From the NCBI GenBank assembly GCA_947626635.1, contig CANQSY010000007.1:1-43152 (forward strand): a stretch of DNA of 43,152 nt, in the 5' to 3' direction. Below the pieces are notes generated by a model. That model ran no database searches, was not told the origin of the DNA, and worked only from the letters and a program-made list of their open reading frames with translations. Below are positions 33,349-41,387 of the stretch, piece by piece. How positions within the stretch are numbered: the first letter of the stretch is position 1; each line of letters opens with the position of its first letter. Source of the stretch: an uncultured Akkermansia sp. GTDB taxonomy: Bacteria > Verrucomicrobiota > Verrucomicrobiia > Verrucomicrobiales > Akkermansiaceae. The position numbers and the translations under genes are program-made.

Positions 33349-36300
33349 ATGGGGGAGACCGATATTCGCATTATCCTGAGTGACGCCCGCAACAAAGGCT
33401 GGAGTGATCAAGCGCTGGTTCAGCGAGCTATGGATTTGACGCGCCTCGTCAATGGGGCTTCTCTCAAATATTTGCATACGGAAGAACGCCTCTTTCTCTC
33501 TGCCATGGCGCGGCTCGTGCAGGATCCCACGGAGCGCCGCTTCGTGCAGCAACTCTGCAAAAACGTGCTCAACGGCAAGGCAGAAACGGCAAACGAGGAG
33601 CTTCGACGACTGTTGGACCAGCATGGCGGCGTGCCCACGTTCTTCAGTTCAATGGGACGCTTGCGCATCAAGGCTGCGGGGATGGCGCCGCGGGGGATGC
33701 AGGGCGCCGCGATAGCCGAGGTGAAGCGGGTTTTTCGTGCCACGTTCGGGGAGTTGCTCCTACCTGCGCAACCGAGCAAAATCTACCGTCGCGCCGATGC
33801 CTTTCTGAAGGATGGACTTCGACTGCTGCTCTCCCCCCTCTCCCCCGACGTTTTCGGCAACAAGAGCGCAGAACGCTACGCGCAATGCCTGCGCGCCCTC
33901 ATCCAAAAGCAGAAAGGCGTTGGTATCGTCGTGCAAACGCACCGACTCTGTCCGACTCTCTCCCCGGCGTCTCCCGAGTTCGGCACCCGACGTCTCGCAG
34001 AATCCCTCATTCCCATTGTTCACGAGGCGCAGCAGACGACAAACTGTCCGGTCGTGATACAGCCACACTGCGGGGATACGCTGGCTCTCGTTGCGGATGC
34101 CGTCAGACTCGTGCTGGACAACCAGGAGACCCGGGATGCCGACGTGTGGCTTGAGCTGCCGGCGTACTTGCGCACGAGCATGATCGTGCTGCGTGGGCTT
34201 GTGGAATGGGCTGAGGCGCGGGCAAAGCGCGGAGCTTCTCCGCTCAAGATTCTCTTGGTTAAAGGCGACCGATGGGAGACCGAGCGCGCAAGCAGCGCTT
34301 ACTACGGCACATCTTCCCAGCTCTGCGCCAGCAAGGCAGAGACGGATATCAGCTACACCCGCCTGCTCAACGCCGCCATGGACAGCCCCTCGGCAGCAAT
34401 CGTGCCCGTCATAGGCACGCAAGACCTCGTGCAACTCTGCTATGGTGTTCTGCGTTGGATTCGGTCCGGTCGCGACAACCTGCCGCCGCTCTCCCTCCTC
34501 TACGGCTTCGGCAATCACGTGGGGAGACTATTTTCTCACCTCGGATGTCCGGTCCATCTTCTTTCGAACGTGGCGACGGAAGAAGCGGAGGATCGCCTCT
34601 TCGAGCAGCATCTCCTCGACGTGCTGCACGAGCTTTCGCGTCCGGGAGGCTTCCTCACAGCCGGTTATGCGCCGGATGCCTCCGAAACGAATTGGGCGGG
34701 TAAATCCAAGCCGCTCATGGCGGCAAACAGTCCGCTTGAGACACACGGGGAGTCAACGTCCACGCCGACGGGAGATTGGCAACCCGGCAATATGGGCAGT
34801 CTCCTCAACCGCGCCGAGGTCAACCGCTTCTATGCCGTCGCTCAGGCCGAAAAAGAACGCACGCAGGCTCCCATCCCTCTCGTGGTCGGTGGCGAGCAGC
34901 TGCAAAGTCCCCTCATCTGTATCCATCGCTCTCTCACCGTTCCCCGCCTTGAAGACTACCGCTTCACAAGCGCCGACTACGCCGCCGTGGAACGCGCCGT
35001 GGAGCTGGCGGGTAACGCCGCGCGCGCACGCATCCCCGACGCGGAAGAGCGACGGGCGGCATTACGCCGCGCCGCTAAGGAGCTGCGCCGCCGCCACGTA
35101 GAGATATCGGCGCTACTGGCACGCGACGCAGGATTCACCCTGCCGGATGCCGAACGCGAGGTCCGCGATGCGGTGGATGCCCTCCGCTACCACAGCGCAG
35201 AGGGCGAGGACATCAATGGCTTGTTGGACGGCACGTCTCCGGACCCGCTCGGCATTGTTGTTGTCTCCACCGGCTCGGCAAATCCGCTCACTGAGGCGGC
35301 GAATTCTATCGCGGCAGCCTGGATGGCGGGCAACAGCATCATCTACAAACCCATCGCCTATACGACCCTCCTCGGCAAAAACTTTGCTGAGTTGCTGAAA
35401 GCCGCCGGTGTCCACTTGATTTTTCTTCCTTGCATCGACAACGAGATTGCTCAAAAGCTCGTGACGGACCCGCGGGTGAAAGCCGTGCTCTGCACCGACA
35501 CGCAGGAAACGGCCTACCATTACAGCTCGCATGCACCGCGCTCATCGGTCTTTTGCTCTCCCCTCCACGGTCCATCCGTCTATCTCGCTGCATCGTGCGA
35601 CTGGCAGAATGCCGTGCGTGAGTTAGTCTCCGTGGGTCTTTTCCGCAGCGGACAGAGCCCCTCGTGTCCGCACGTCATTCTCGTGCACCAAGAGCTCTAC
35701 GAGAGCCCCGACTTCCGCACCGCCATTGAGGATGCCGTCAGCAGCTACGAGGCAAAACCAACTTGGCTGGAAGGGGCCGATCTGGGTCCACTGTCTACTC
35801 CCCTTCATGAGGGAGAGCGTCAGCTGCTCACCTCCCTCTCCGCCTCGGAGAACTGTCGGGTCAAGCCGCGCGGCGCCGAGCCGGGCACTCAGATCTGGAG
35901 TGCCGGACTGGTGGATGAAGTGCTCCATCAACCCGCTGTTCTGCAGCATGGGATGCGCCTTCCTTTGCTCGGTCTCGCCCGCGTGTCGGGTTCAAAAGAA
36001 GCCGCCGACATCCAGCGACGACTTGCGAACGGCTCCCGTGCTGTGATCTACTCACGCGACAAGGAGGAAATCGCAGAGTGGGAGCGAGAGGTGGCCTGCC
36101 GCGGCATTGCCGTCAACTGCGCTCCTTACTGGCGACCCGGCATTCTTCCCGTCCCGATGTGGACCACTTCGCTCCACGCGGCCACGGGGCCGCTCTGCGG
36201 TTCAACAAACGCCACGGTAGCGCTCTGCAACTGGACGGAATCAGCACGCCCATCTGTACGTAGCGCCAGACGCCACCTCAACTTTGACCCCAAGGATGTT

Positions 36301-36825
36301 CTGCCGCCGTCCTCCGGAGTTGAGGGAGCGATGCGTCTTTCTTCAGCAGCTGACTCCCTATCCTATTGGTGGGAAAATGAGTTTTCGGTCACCAAGGAAT
36401 TTTCGGCGGCGGACGGTCTGTCCGTGGTTACTTTTTATTCGCCTGTGCGGCAAATGTTGCGCGTAGAGAAAACCATGTCGGACGTTGACTTGGCGATTTA
36501 CCTGATGGCAGCGATGCAGGTACGCAGTCAGGTGGAGCTCAGTCTCGCCGCGCCGCGCTCATGGCTCACGATGTTTGCGGAGCAGTACGGCGTTTCCGTT
36601 GACGTTCAGAATCGAGATGAATTTGAGGCGGGTTTCCCCGCCCTCGCAGCGCACGCTGTCCTCCTGCGCGACCCGGCAGCCGATGACCAAACGGTGGCGC
36701 TTGCCGCCGCCTGCGGACTGCGCATGCAGACCTCGCCTGTGTTGGCCAATGGACGCATTGAGATGCTGCGTCACGTGGTGGAGCACGTGCGCGTTACACG
36801 TCTCTCCACCGAGCAGGAATTTTGA
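33349..36825 (+). CDS. Divergent PutA-like protein (proline dehydrogenase + P5C dehydrogenase fold), catalytic motifs altered
   Basis: The protein has about 1158 aa, in the PutA range. PutA normally oxidises proline to glutamate in two steps. The N-terminal half resembles a proline dehydrogenase barrel: VVIQPHCGDT, LLVKGDRWETERA (about residue 305) followed by TDISYTRLLNAA, and YGFGNHVGRL (about 385). The C-terminal half (from about 550) resembles an aldehyde dehydrogenase. However, the conserved Arg pair that binds proline carboxylate after the YGFG segment seems replaced (RLFEQHLL). The aldehyde dehydrogenase Glu motif (E.GG) reads SPLHG near 738, and the catalytic GQxC reads GQSPSC near 768-773. 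It may be a pseudoenzyme or an enzyme with changed specificity. The family call is moderately sure; loss of activity is inferred by eye. Confidence 0.75.
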   Translation: MGETDIRIILSDARNKGWSDQALVQRAMDLTRLVNGASLKYLHTEERLFLSAMARLVQDPTERRFVQQLCKNVLNGKAETANEELRRLLDQHGGVPTFFSSMGRLRIKAAGMAPRGMQGAAIAEVKRVFRATFGELLLPAQPSKIYRRADAFLKDGLRLLLSPLSPDVFGNKSAERYAQCLRALIQKQKGVGIVVQTHRLCPTLSPASPEFGTRRLAESLIPIVHEAQQTTNCPVVIQPHCGDTLALVADAVRLVLDNQETRDADVWLELPAYLRTSMIVLRGLVEWAEARAKRGASPLKILLVKGDRWETERASSAYYGTSSQLCASKAETDISYTRLLNAAMDSPSAAIVPVIGTQDLVQLCYGVLRWIRSGRDNLPPLSLLYGFGNHVGRLFSHLGCPVHLLSNVATEEAEDRLFEQHLLDVLHELSRPGGFLTAGYAPDASETNWAGKSKPLMAANSPLETHGESTSTPTGDWQPGNMGSLLNRAEVNRFYAVAQAEKERTQAPIPLVVGGEQLQSPLICIHRSLTVPRLEDYRFTSADYAAVERAVELAGNAARARIPDAEERRAALRRAAKELRRRHVEISALLARDAGFTLPDAEREVRDAVDALRYHSAEGEDINGLLDGTSPDPLGIVVVSTGSANPLTEAANSIAAAWMAGNSIIYKPIAYTTLLGKNFAELLKAAGVHLIFLPCIDNEIAQKLVTDPRVKAVLCTDTQETAYHYSSHAPRSSVFCSPLHGPSVYLAASCDWQNAVRELVSVGLFRSGQSPSCPHVILVHQELYESPDFRTAIEDAVSSYEAKPTWLEGADLGPLSTPLHEGERQLLTSLSASENCRVKPRGAEPGTQIWSAGLVDEVLHQPAVLQHGMRLPLLGLARVSGSKEAADIQRRLANGSRAVIYSRDKEEIAEWEREVACRGIAVNCAPYWRPGILPVPMWTTSLHAATGPLCGSTNATVALCNWTESARPSVRSARRHLNFDPKDVLPPSSGVEGAMRLSSAADSLSYWWENEFSVTKEFSAADGLSVVTFYSPVRQMLRVEKTMSDVDLAIYLMAAMQVRSQVELSLAAPRSWLTMFAEQYGVSVDVQNRDEFEAGFPALAAHAVLLRDPAADDQTVALAAACGLRMQTSPVLANGRIEMLRHVVEHVRVTRLSTEQEF

Positions 36826-36909
36826 CGTCCTTTCTCCTCCCGGGCACGAAAAAGATCATGCTGCCTCGCTTTCCCTATAAGAGCGCGCAGCATCGCCGAT
36901 CCGCCTGAC

Positions 36910-36937
36910 TTGCAATTTGCCCGTGCTGTGGTATGAT
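36910..36937 (+). promoter_or_regulatory. Promoter of queD-like gene
   Basis: TTGCAA, a 16-bp spacer and TATGAT end only 6 nt before the ATG at 36944. The transcription start should coincide with the start codon, so the mRNA is predicted to be leaderless. Confidence 0.65.
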
Positions 36938-36943
36938 GACGGC

Positions 36944-37396
36944 ATGTACCGCATCTGCAAGAGGATTGAGTTGGAGAGCGGGCACCTCCTCTCCAAGCAC
37001 CCGGGCAACTGTCAATTTCCCCACGGCCACACCCGCAGCGTGGAACTCGTATTCGTCGCCGATTCGCTCGACTCTCATGATATGGTGGTGGATTTCAAGG
37101 CTGTCAGCGAAATGCTTAACCCTTTCCTTCAAACCTTCGACCACTCGCTCTGCATGAACACGGATGATCCGCACTTCCCGACCTTCCGCGAAGTGTACGG
37201 CGAGCGCATCATCCCCTTCCCCCACAAGGACCCGACGAGTGAAGCCATGGCCGAGCTCGTCTTCCGGAAAGCGCAGCAGGCTCTTCGCGCTGCGATGGTC
37301 GGCGAATGCTCCTTCCCGGTGCGCGAGTGCGTGAAGCTGGAGCGTGTGCGCGTGTGGGAAACCAGCTCAAGTTGGGCAGAGTACAGCGAATCATGA
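36944..37396 (+). CDS. queD: 6-carboxytetrahydropterin synthase-like (QueD/PTPS family)
   Basis: This 150-aa enzyme converts 7,8-dihydroneopterin triphosphate toward 6-carboxytetrahydropterin in queuosine/7-deazaguanine synthesis. The zinc site is visible as SGHLL plus FPHGHT, the catalytic Cys is in HPGNCQF, a His lies in FDHSLCMN, and the C-terminal Glu in VWETSSSWAEY fits the pterin-anchoring glutamate. The ATG at 36944 is selected because it directly follows the promoter; the ORF-track start lies inside it. No other queuosine gene is in view. A BioG-like gene follows on the same strand. Confidence 0.88.
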   Translation: MYRICKRIELESGHLLSKHPGNCQFPHGHTRSVELVFVADSLDSHDMVVDFKAVSEMLNPFLQTFDHSLCMNTDDPHFPTFREVYGERIIPFPHKDPTSEAMAELVFRKAQQALRAAMVGECSFPVRECVKLERVRVWETSSSWAEYSES

Positions 37397-37592
37397 ATCG
37401 AGGGAAGAGCAGGATGCTCACCCATCATTCCCGCTTCTCGTCGGAAGCGACAAACGGACATAGAGCCGTTGGGTCGGCGAAAAGAAATCCGGCTCACCGT
37501 TATCCGTCCATGCTACCTGCCGACAGCGCCCTCATCCGACTTTCACCGCATGACGAGTTGCCTCCTGAACACCTCAATCACGCCTTCCCCCT

Positions 37593-38279
37593 ATGCAACA
37601 AAGTTGGTTAAAACGAAAGCAACAAAGTGATCTCGTGCTCTATATGCTCGGCTGGGCGTCTAACCCCAATGCGGTTCTGCATATTGATCCACCCAACTGT
37701 GACGTGCTGGCCGTGTATGATTACCGGGAAGCGGCGCCGCTGCGAGCGGAGGATTTTGCAAATTACCGACGCATTTACTTATTCGCATGGTCATTCGGCG
37801 TATGGGCTGCGGAGCAATATTGCAGGCAGTTGCCGCTCTACCGAGCCATCGCCCTGAACGGCACGCCGTACCCGGTTTCCGATGAATACGGCATGCGCCT
37901 GCGTGTGGTGTTGCGCACGATGCAAGGCCTCGCCCGCACAGGAGCGACGCCTTTCGATGAACAAGCCTACGAAAAGGGGCGCGTCATGCCTTCGGGACCC
38001 TACCCGGATCGCACGATTGATGAAAAAATCGATGAGCTCACCACACTGGCGGAACAAAGTCGCCAAAACTCCTCCGCGAACATTCATTGGCACAAGGCCT
38101 ACATCGGCGATAAAGATGAAATTTTTCCCCCGGCAAAGATGGAAGCCTATTGGAGCCGCGTAGGGCTCGGCACCCATTTCTCCTCCTATCACTACCCATT
38201 CGCCCATGCGCACATTGTGCTCGATCATCTGGAGCCGTCCCAAACGGATGACGCACGGTCGTCTGTTGAACTTCTGTAG
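37593..38279 (+). CDS. bioG: BioG-like pimeloyl-ACP methyl ester esterase (DUF452 alpha/beta hydrolase)
   Basis: This 228-aa protein resembles BioG, an alpha/beta hydrolase that cleaves the methyl ester of pimeloyl-ACP to end the BioC-BioH-type pimelate pathway of biotin synthesis. The nucleophile elbow is FAWSFGVWAAEQ, and later conserved segments are ALNGTPYPVSDEYG and IGDKDEIFPPAKMEAYW, with a late His in YPFAHAHIV completing a likely Ser-Asp-His triad. BioG is normally next to bioC or bioF; here neither is visible and the upstream gene is queD, with 196 bp between. Another small-ester hydrolase role is possible. Confidence 0.75.
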   Translation: MQQSWLKRKQQSDLVLYMLGWASNPNAVLHIDPPNCDVLAVYDYREAAPLRAEDFANYRRIYLFAWSFGVWAAEQYCRQLPLYRAIALNGTPYPVSDEYGMRLRVVLRTMQGLARTGATPFDEQAYEKGRVMPSGPYPDRTIDEKIDELTTLAEQSRQNSSANIHWHKAYIGDKDEIFPPAKMEAYWSRVGLGTHFSSYHYPFAHAHIVLDHLEPSQTDDARSSVELL

Positions 38280-38446
38280 AGTTACCACAGACGCTTTGCG
38301 GACCCATCGGACAAGCTTTCGTTTACGTGACATCCCATCATTCTGCTCGTCACCGTCCAGCGAAAACTCACAGATGCCGGATAAACCCGCAAAAAAAGGT
38401 TGCCAAACATGTAATTTCGGAGTACCCTAGGGGCGCGAAGGTTGAT

Positions 38447-39790
38447 ATGGACGAAAGCAAACAAGAAGCAACGGTTGCCTTTGATCTTTCAGAGTTGACG
38501 GAATTTCAGTTCGGACCGGATTGGGCTCGGGCGAGCGCCTCTTCCCCCCAGACGCGTTTTGCTCAGACGAACCGCGCGGAGCGGGAGCGCAAGCATTCCT
38601 CCGGTCCTCGTGACAACCGCAATCGTCCGCCGCGCCACCGCGAGGGCTCACTCTCCCACGGACGAGGAGAACGGCGGGATGCCCAGCGCCGCGAACTGCC
38701 GGAACCGGCCACAGGTCTGCGCGTCGAGGTTCGTCCCTGCAACCCGATTCTTGCTCTCTTTGCCACCGAGATACAGCGTCAGAAACGCGCCCTTTCCCTG
38801 CTGGATCTCTCTCGTGTGGTCGTCGCCAAAAAGGAGCGATATGATCTCGTCTTCATGAAGCAGGAGGGAGGTCCGATGCTCATCCACTCGCTGCGCGAAG
38901 ATGGCGCATGCTGGCTTACTGAAGCCGAGGCCCTCGCCTACATCCACCGGGCCCCGTGGTTGAGTGAATTTTATTCGACTGAGCAAGTGCAGGTGGAGCC
39001 GCCTAAAGGTACATTCACTGCCATCGCCGTCTGCTCGCTCGGCGGAGAGGTCATCGGACCCGTCAACTGGCATGGCTACCAGCCCACCATTACTCAGCTC
39101 TACAAGGAGAAATACTCTTCGATGCCCATGAGCGCCTTCCGCGCGGCCATCAACGTCAACAAGGATGAAACCGCCGTCCAGCAGTGGCTGCAGGACGCGT
39201 CCACTCGCACGGTCTGGCACCCCACTCGCGAAGAGGATCGTCAAAAAGTCCTCTCCGATATGAAGGAGGTCGAGCAGGACTTCCGTGATCACCATTATTC
39301 GCAAGTCTACGAAGTGGTGGAGAAGGTGTTTATCAACGGAGCAACACCTCCTTCTCGCCTCTCTCCGGGACTCGCCGCGCACCTCTCTATCCTTTCCGGC
39401 AAGCACCGCCGCAACCCCCAAATCCTTATCCCCAACCTCTGCCACGGTCTCGCACGGCATCACATGCCTATCTACAAATGGCACGGTCACCACTACACCG
39501 GACCCAACCGCATTCGTGCCGTTCCGGCTGAGACAGTGCTGGCAGATCGCATGGCTGCTATTCTGAAGTGGAGTCAGGAGAACTCCGGTAAGAAAGCGGA
39601 TGCCATGTTTGCTGAACTCTCCGGCGTACCGGCCGGCACTGATGAGGCTTCCAAGCAAGCGGCAGCCGATGCGTACGCTCCCTATACGGCTGACATGATC
39701 TGGCTCATGGAACAGGGCTTTATTCTCGTGACCAACGACAACTCTGTTTGGTTCCCCAAGGGTGACGCCTCCCCGGAGAAAAAGGCGTAA
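38447..39790 (+). CDS. Unrecognised basic protein with disordered Arg-rich region
   Basis: I do not recognise a family. The 447-aa product starts at the ATG 38447 (MDESKQEATVAFDLSEL); the ORF-track extension upstream is Lys/Arg-rich but looks like non-coding sequence. Residues 30-90 are very rich in Arg, Ser, Pro and His (RAERERKHSSGPRDNRNRPP) and probably disordered. The rest is a mixed alpha/beta region with a strand-rich part (GLRVEVRPCNPILALFATEI) and repeated conserved-looking aromatic segments (GPVNWHGYQPTITQLY, MPIYKWHGHHYTGPNR). There is no signal peptide or membrane helix. The basic tail hints at nucleic acid binding, but this is a guess. It is likely a single-gene unit. Confidence 0.75.
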   Translation: MDESKQEATVAFDLSELTEFQFGPDWARASASSPQTRFAQTNRAERERKHSSGPRDNRNRPPRHREGSLSHGRGERRDAQRRELPEPATGLRVEVRPCNPILALFATEIQRQKRALSLLDLSRVVVAKKERYDLVFMKQEGGPMLIHSLREDGACWLTEAEALAYIHRAPWLSEFYSTEQVQVEPPKGTFTAIAVCSLGGEVIGPVNWHGYQPTITQLYKEKYSSMPMSAFRAAINVNKDETAVQQWLQDASTRTVWHPTREEDRQKVLSDMKEVEQDFRDHHYSQVYEVVEKVFINGATPPSRLSPGLAAHLSILSGKHRRNPQILIPNLCHGLARHHMPIYKWHGHHYTGPNRIRAVPAETVLADRMAAILKWSQENSGKKADAMFAELSGVPAGTDEASKQAAADAYAPYTADMIWLMEQGFILVTNDNSVWFPKGDASPEKKA

Positions 39791-39979
39791 TGAATCAACG
39801 TTCTTCTGACTGCGGCGACATTCTCGCTCGGTTCAGGATGTCGCTTTATCGCAAGGGGGAGCTCGTGGCGTCTGTGTCTTCTTCGCGTTTTCCGTCCGGA
39901 AGTTCCGTCTCTATCATGATGGACTGAATGGTTCTTGAAAATGACGTGTAACGACAATCAAACTTTCTGAAATTTTTAT

Positions 39980-40008
39980 TTGTCAACCGACAAATGCTAG
40001 AGTAGAAT
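39980..40008 (+). promoter_or_regulatory. Promoter with overlapping inverted repeat
   Basis: TTGTCA, a 17-bp spacer and TAGAAT end 10 nt before the ATG at 40019. The -35 box lies within an inverted repeat TTGTC-AACC-GACAA (39980-39993) that could be an operator. Confidence 0.5.
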
Positions 40009-40018
40009 AAGGTTTGTT

Positions 40019-40480
40019 ATGAAGGGGACAATCCTTATGTTGGCGTGTGCAACGGCTGTTGGCATCATGCTCGTGATGTGTTCCACACCGTATGGGTCGG
40101 TGAGCGAGCACGGTGTACGAGAGGCCTTGGCGTCCCCGCAGCTTGCGATTACGCCGCGCATTCCGGGCTGGCTTCTTTCGAAGCGGGAGGTGTACAAGCT
40201 GACTGCCGAGCAGGCGGCGCGTGTACGAGAAATTCTCAACGTGGATAAAGTCCGCGAGGTAGGCGAAGAATTCTACCGTTCAGAAACGCAGGGAAACCGC
40301 AAGGACGACTCCCCCTACATCTTTTACTTGTACGCTCAGAATGGTCAATCACTGGGCGGCAGAATCCTGGGGGAGCGGGTGCTTATGGATGACTTTACGC
40401 TCTCGGACCAGGAGTGTGCGGAGCTCTACACGCTGCTCAAACCCCAGTTGGCCCGGATTTTTCCGAAGGTTGTTCGCTAG
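40019..40480 (+). CDS. Small exported protein of unknown function
   Basis: This 153-aa product has a short hydrophobic N-terminus (MKGTILMLACATAVGIMLVMC) that looks like a signal peptide. The LVMC sequence is close to a lipobox but has Met before the Cys, so lipoprotein processing is uncertain. The mature part contains a mixed helical and strand domain (KREVYKLTAEQAARVREIL, SPYIFYLYAQNGQSLGGRILG) with no family I recognise. The last 44 bp overlap the convergent transporter gene on the other strand. The 228 bp upstream (39791-40018) hold its promoter and nothing else I can name. Confidence 0.65.
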   Translation: MKGTILMLACATAVGIMLVMCSTPYGSVSEHGVREALASPQLAITPRIPGWLLSKREVYKLTAEQAARVREILNVDKVREVGEEFYRSETQGNRKDDSPYIFYLYAQNGQSLGGRILGERVLMDDFTLSDQECAELYTLLKPQLARIFPKVVR

Positions 40481-41387
40481 CCCGGCGAGAGGCGAGTTGC
40501 TCCTCCCGGGTGGCTAACGCCAGTTGAACCGCGTTGGCAAAATTATGGCAGAACACGTAGCACACGGGTCCGATGTATGCGAGAGGCGACGCATAAGGTT
40601 GATTGGCGATGTAGAGGGTGAGCACGGTATTTTTCTGTCCAAGACCTTGTGAGCATTCGCGTTTGAGATCCGGGTAGCCCAGCCGATAACCGGCAATGAA
40701 CCCGAAGGCGCAGATAACGGCTGCCCCCAGCATCATGGGCCACATATCATGAAACTCATACCCGCGGTCCACAATCTTTTGCACCCCACTGCTGGAAACG
40801 ACGAGAAGGTTCAGCACCCAAATGCCCAGCGAAACGTCCCGAAGCTTGGGCGCCCACCCACGGCACGCCGGGTACACCCAACGCAACAACGCAGACACGA
40901 GCGCCGGGATGCAAAGTACCATGAATATCTGCTGCGCCACAAGATAACATACCTCCCCATAACTCATCTCCCCACCATGCACCACGAGCGGCAACACAAA
41001 CGGCGTTACCACGGCAAAGACAACCTGACTGATAATCATCGCCGTCGTACAGAACTCGACATCCCCCCTCAATAAGGCCACAATGATAGGTATCGCTGAG
41101 GCGATGGGCGCTGCCGCGCAGTAGTACAACGACTCCGCCAAGATGGGATATCCCGCCCATGACACCGGCAGCCAAAAGCCGATACCCGTTAGCTGAATCG
41201 CCAAAATGAGCCACAAATGCATGCGCCTCGGTTTGAGCTTCTTGACATCCAACCCGATAAAGGTAATGCTGAGCATAATGGCTATGCCGATAGGCAGCCA
41301 CCAGACGAAGGGAGCTATCTCGCGATGGAAGCAAGCCCCCACGACAAAGGCCAGCAGCATACTCAGACTGCGTATATGCTGAATCAT
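40437..41387 (-). CDS. Bile acid:sodium symporter (BASS)-superfamily membrane protein
   Basis: This 316-aa membrane protein has about nine hydrophobic helices. The pattern matches BASS-family secondary transporters, which move bile acids or other organic anions with Na+: an inner segment with AAAPIASAIPIIVALLRGD, then ISQVVFAVVTPFVLPLVV, and a late motif QKNTVLTLYIANQPY. Its ATG overlaps the stop codon of the upstream HD-phosphodiesterase gene (ATGA), so the two are translationally coupled. Its 3' end overlaps the convergent small exported-protein gene. Bile-acid transport itself is not established; many bacterial members carry other substrates. Confidence 0.75.
   Translation of the reverse strand: MIQHIRSLSMLLAFVVGACFHREIAPFVWWLPIGIAIMLSITFIGLDVKKLKPRRMHLWLILAIQLTGIGFWLPVSWAGYPILAESLYYCAAAPIASAIPIIVALLRGDVEFCTTAMIISQVVFAVVTPFVLPLVVHGGEMSYGEVCYLVAQQIFMVLCIPALVSALLRWVYPACRGWAPKLRDVSLGIWVLNLLVVSSSGVQKIVDRGYEFHDMWPMMLGAAVICAFGFIAGYRLGYPDLKRECSQGLGQKNTVLTLYIANQPYASPLAYIGPVCYVFCHNFANAVQLALATREEQLASRRASEQPSEKSGPTGV

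Noticed and set aside
37393-37611. 72-aa ORF between queD and bioG (ATGA overlap with queD, 19-bp overlap with bioG)
   Set aside because: The position is suggestive, but the composition shows no domain, helix pattern or Shine-Dalgarno; not supported beyond being open.
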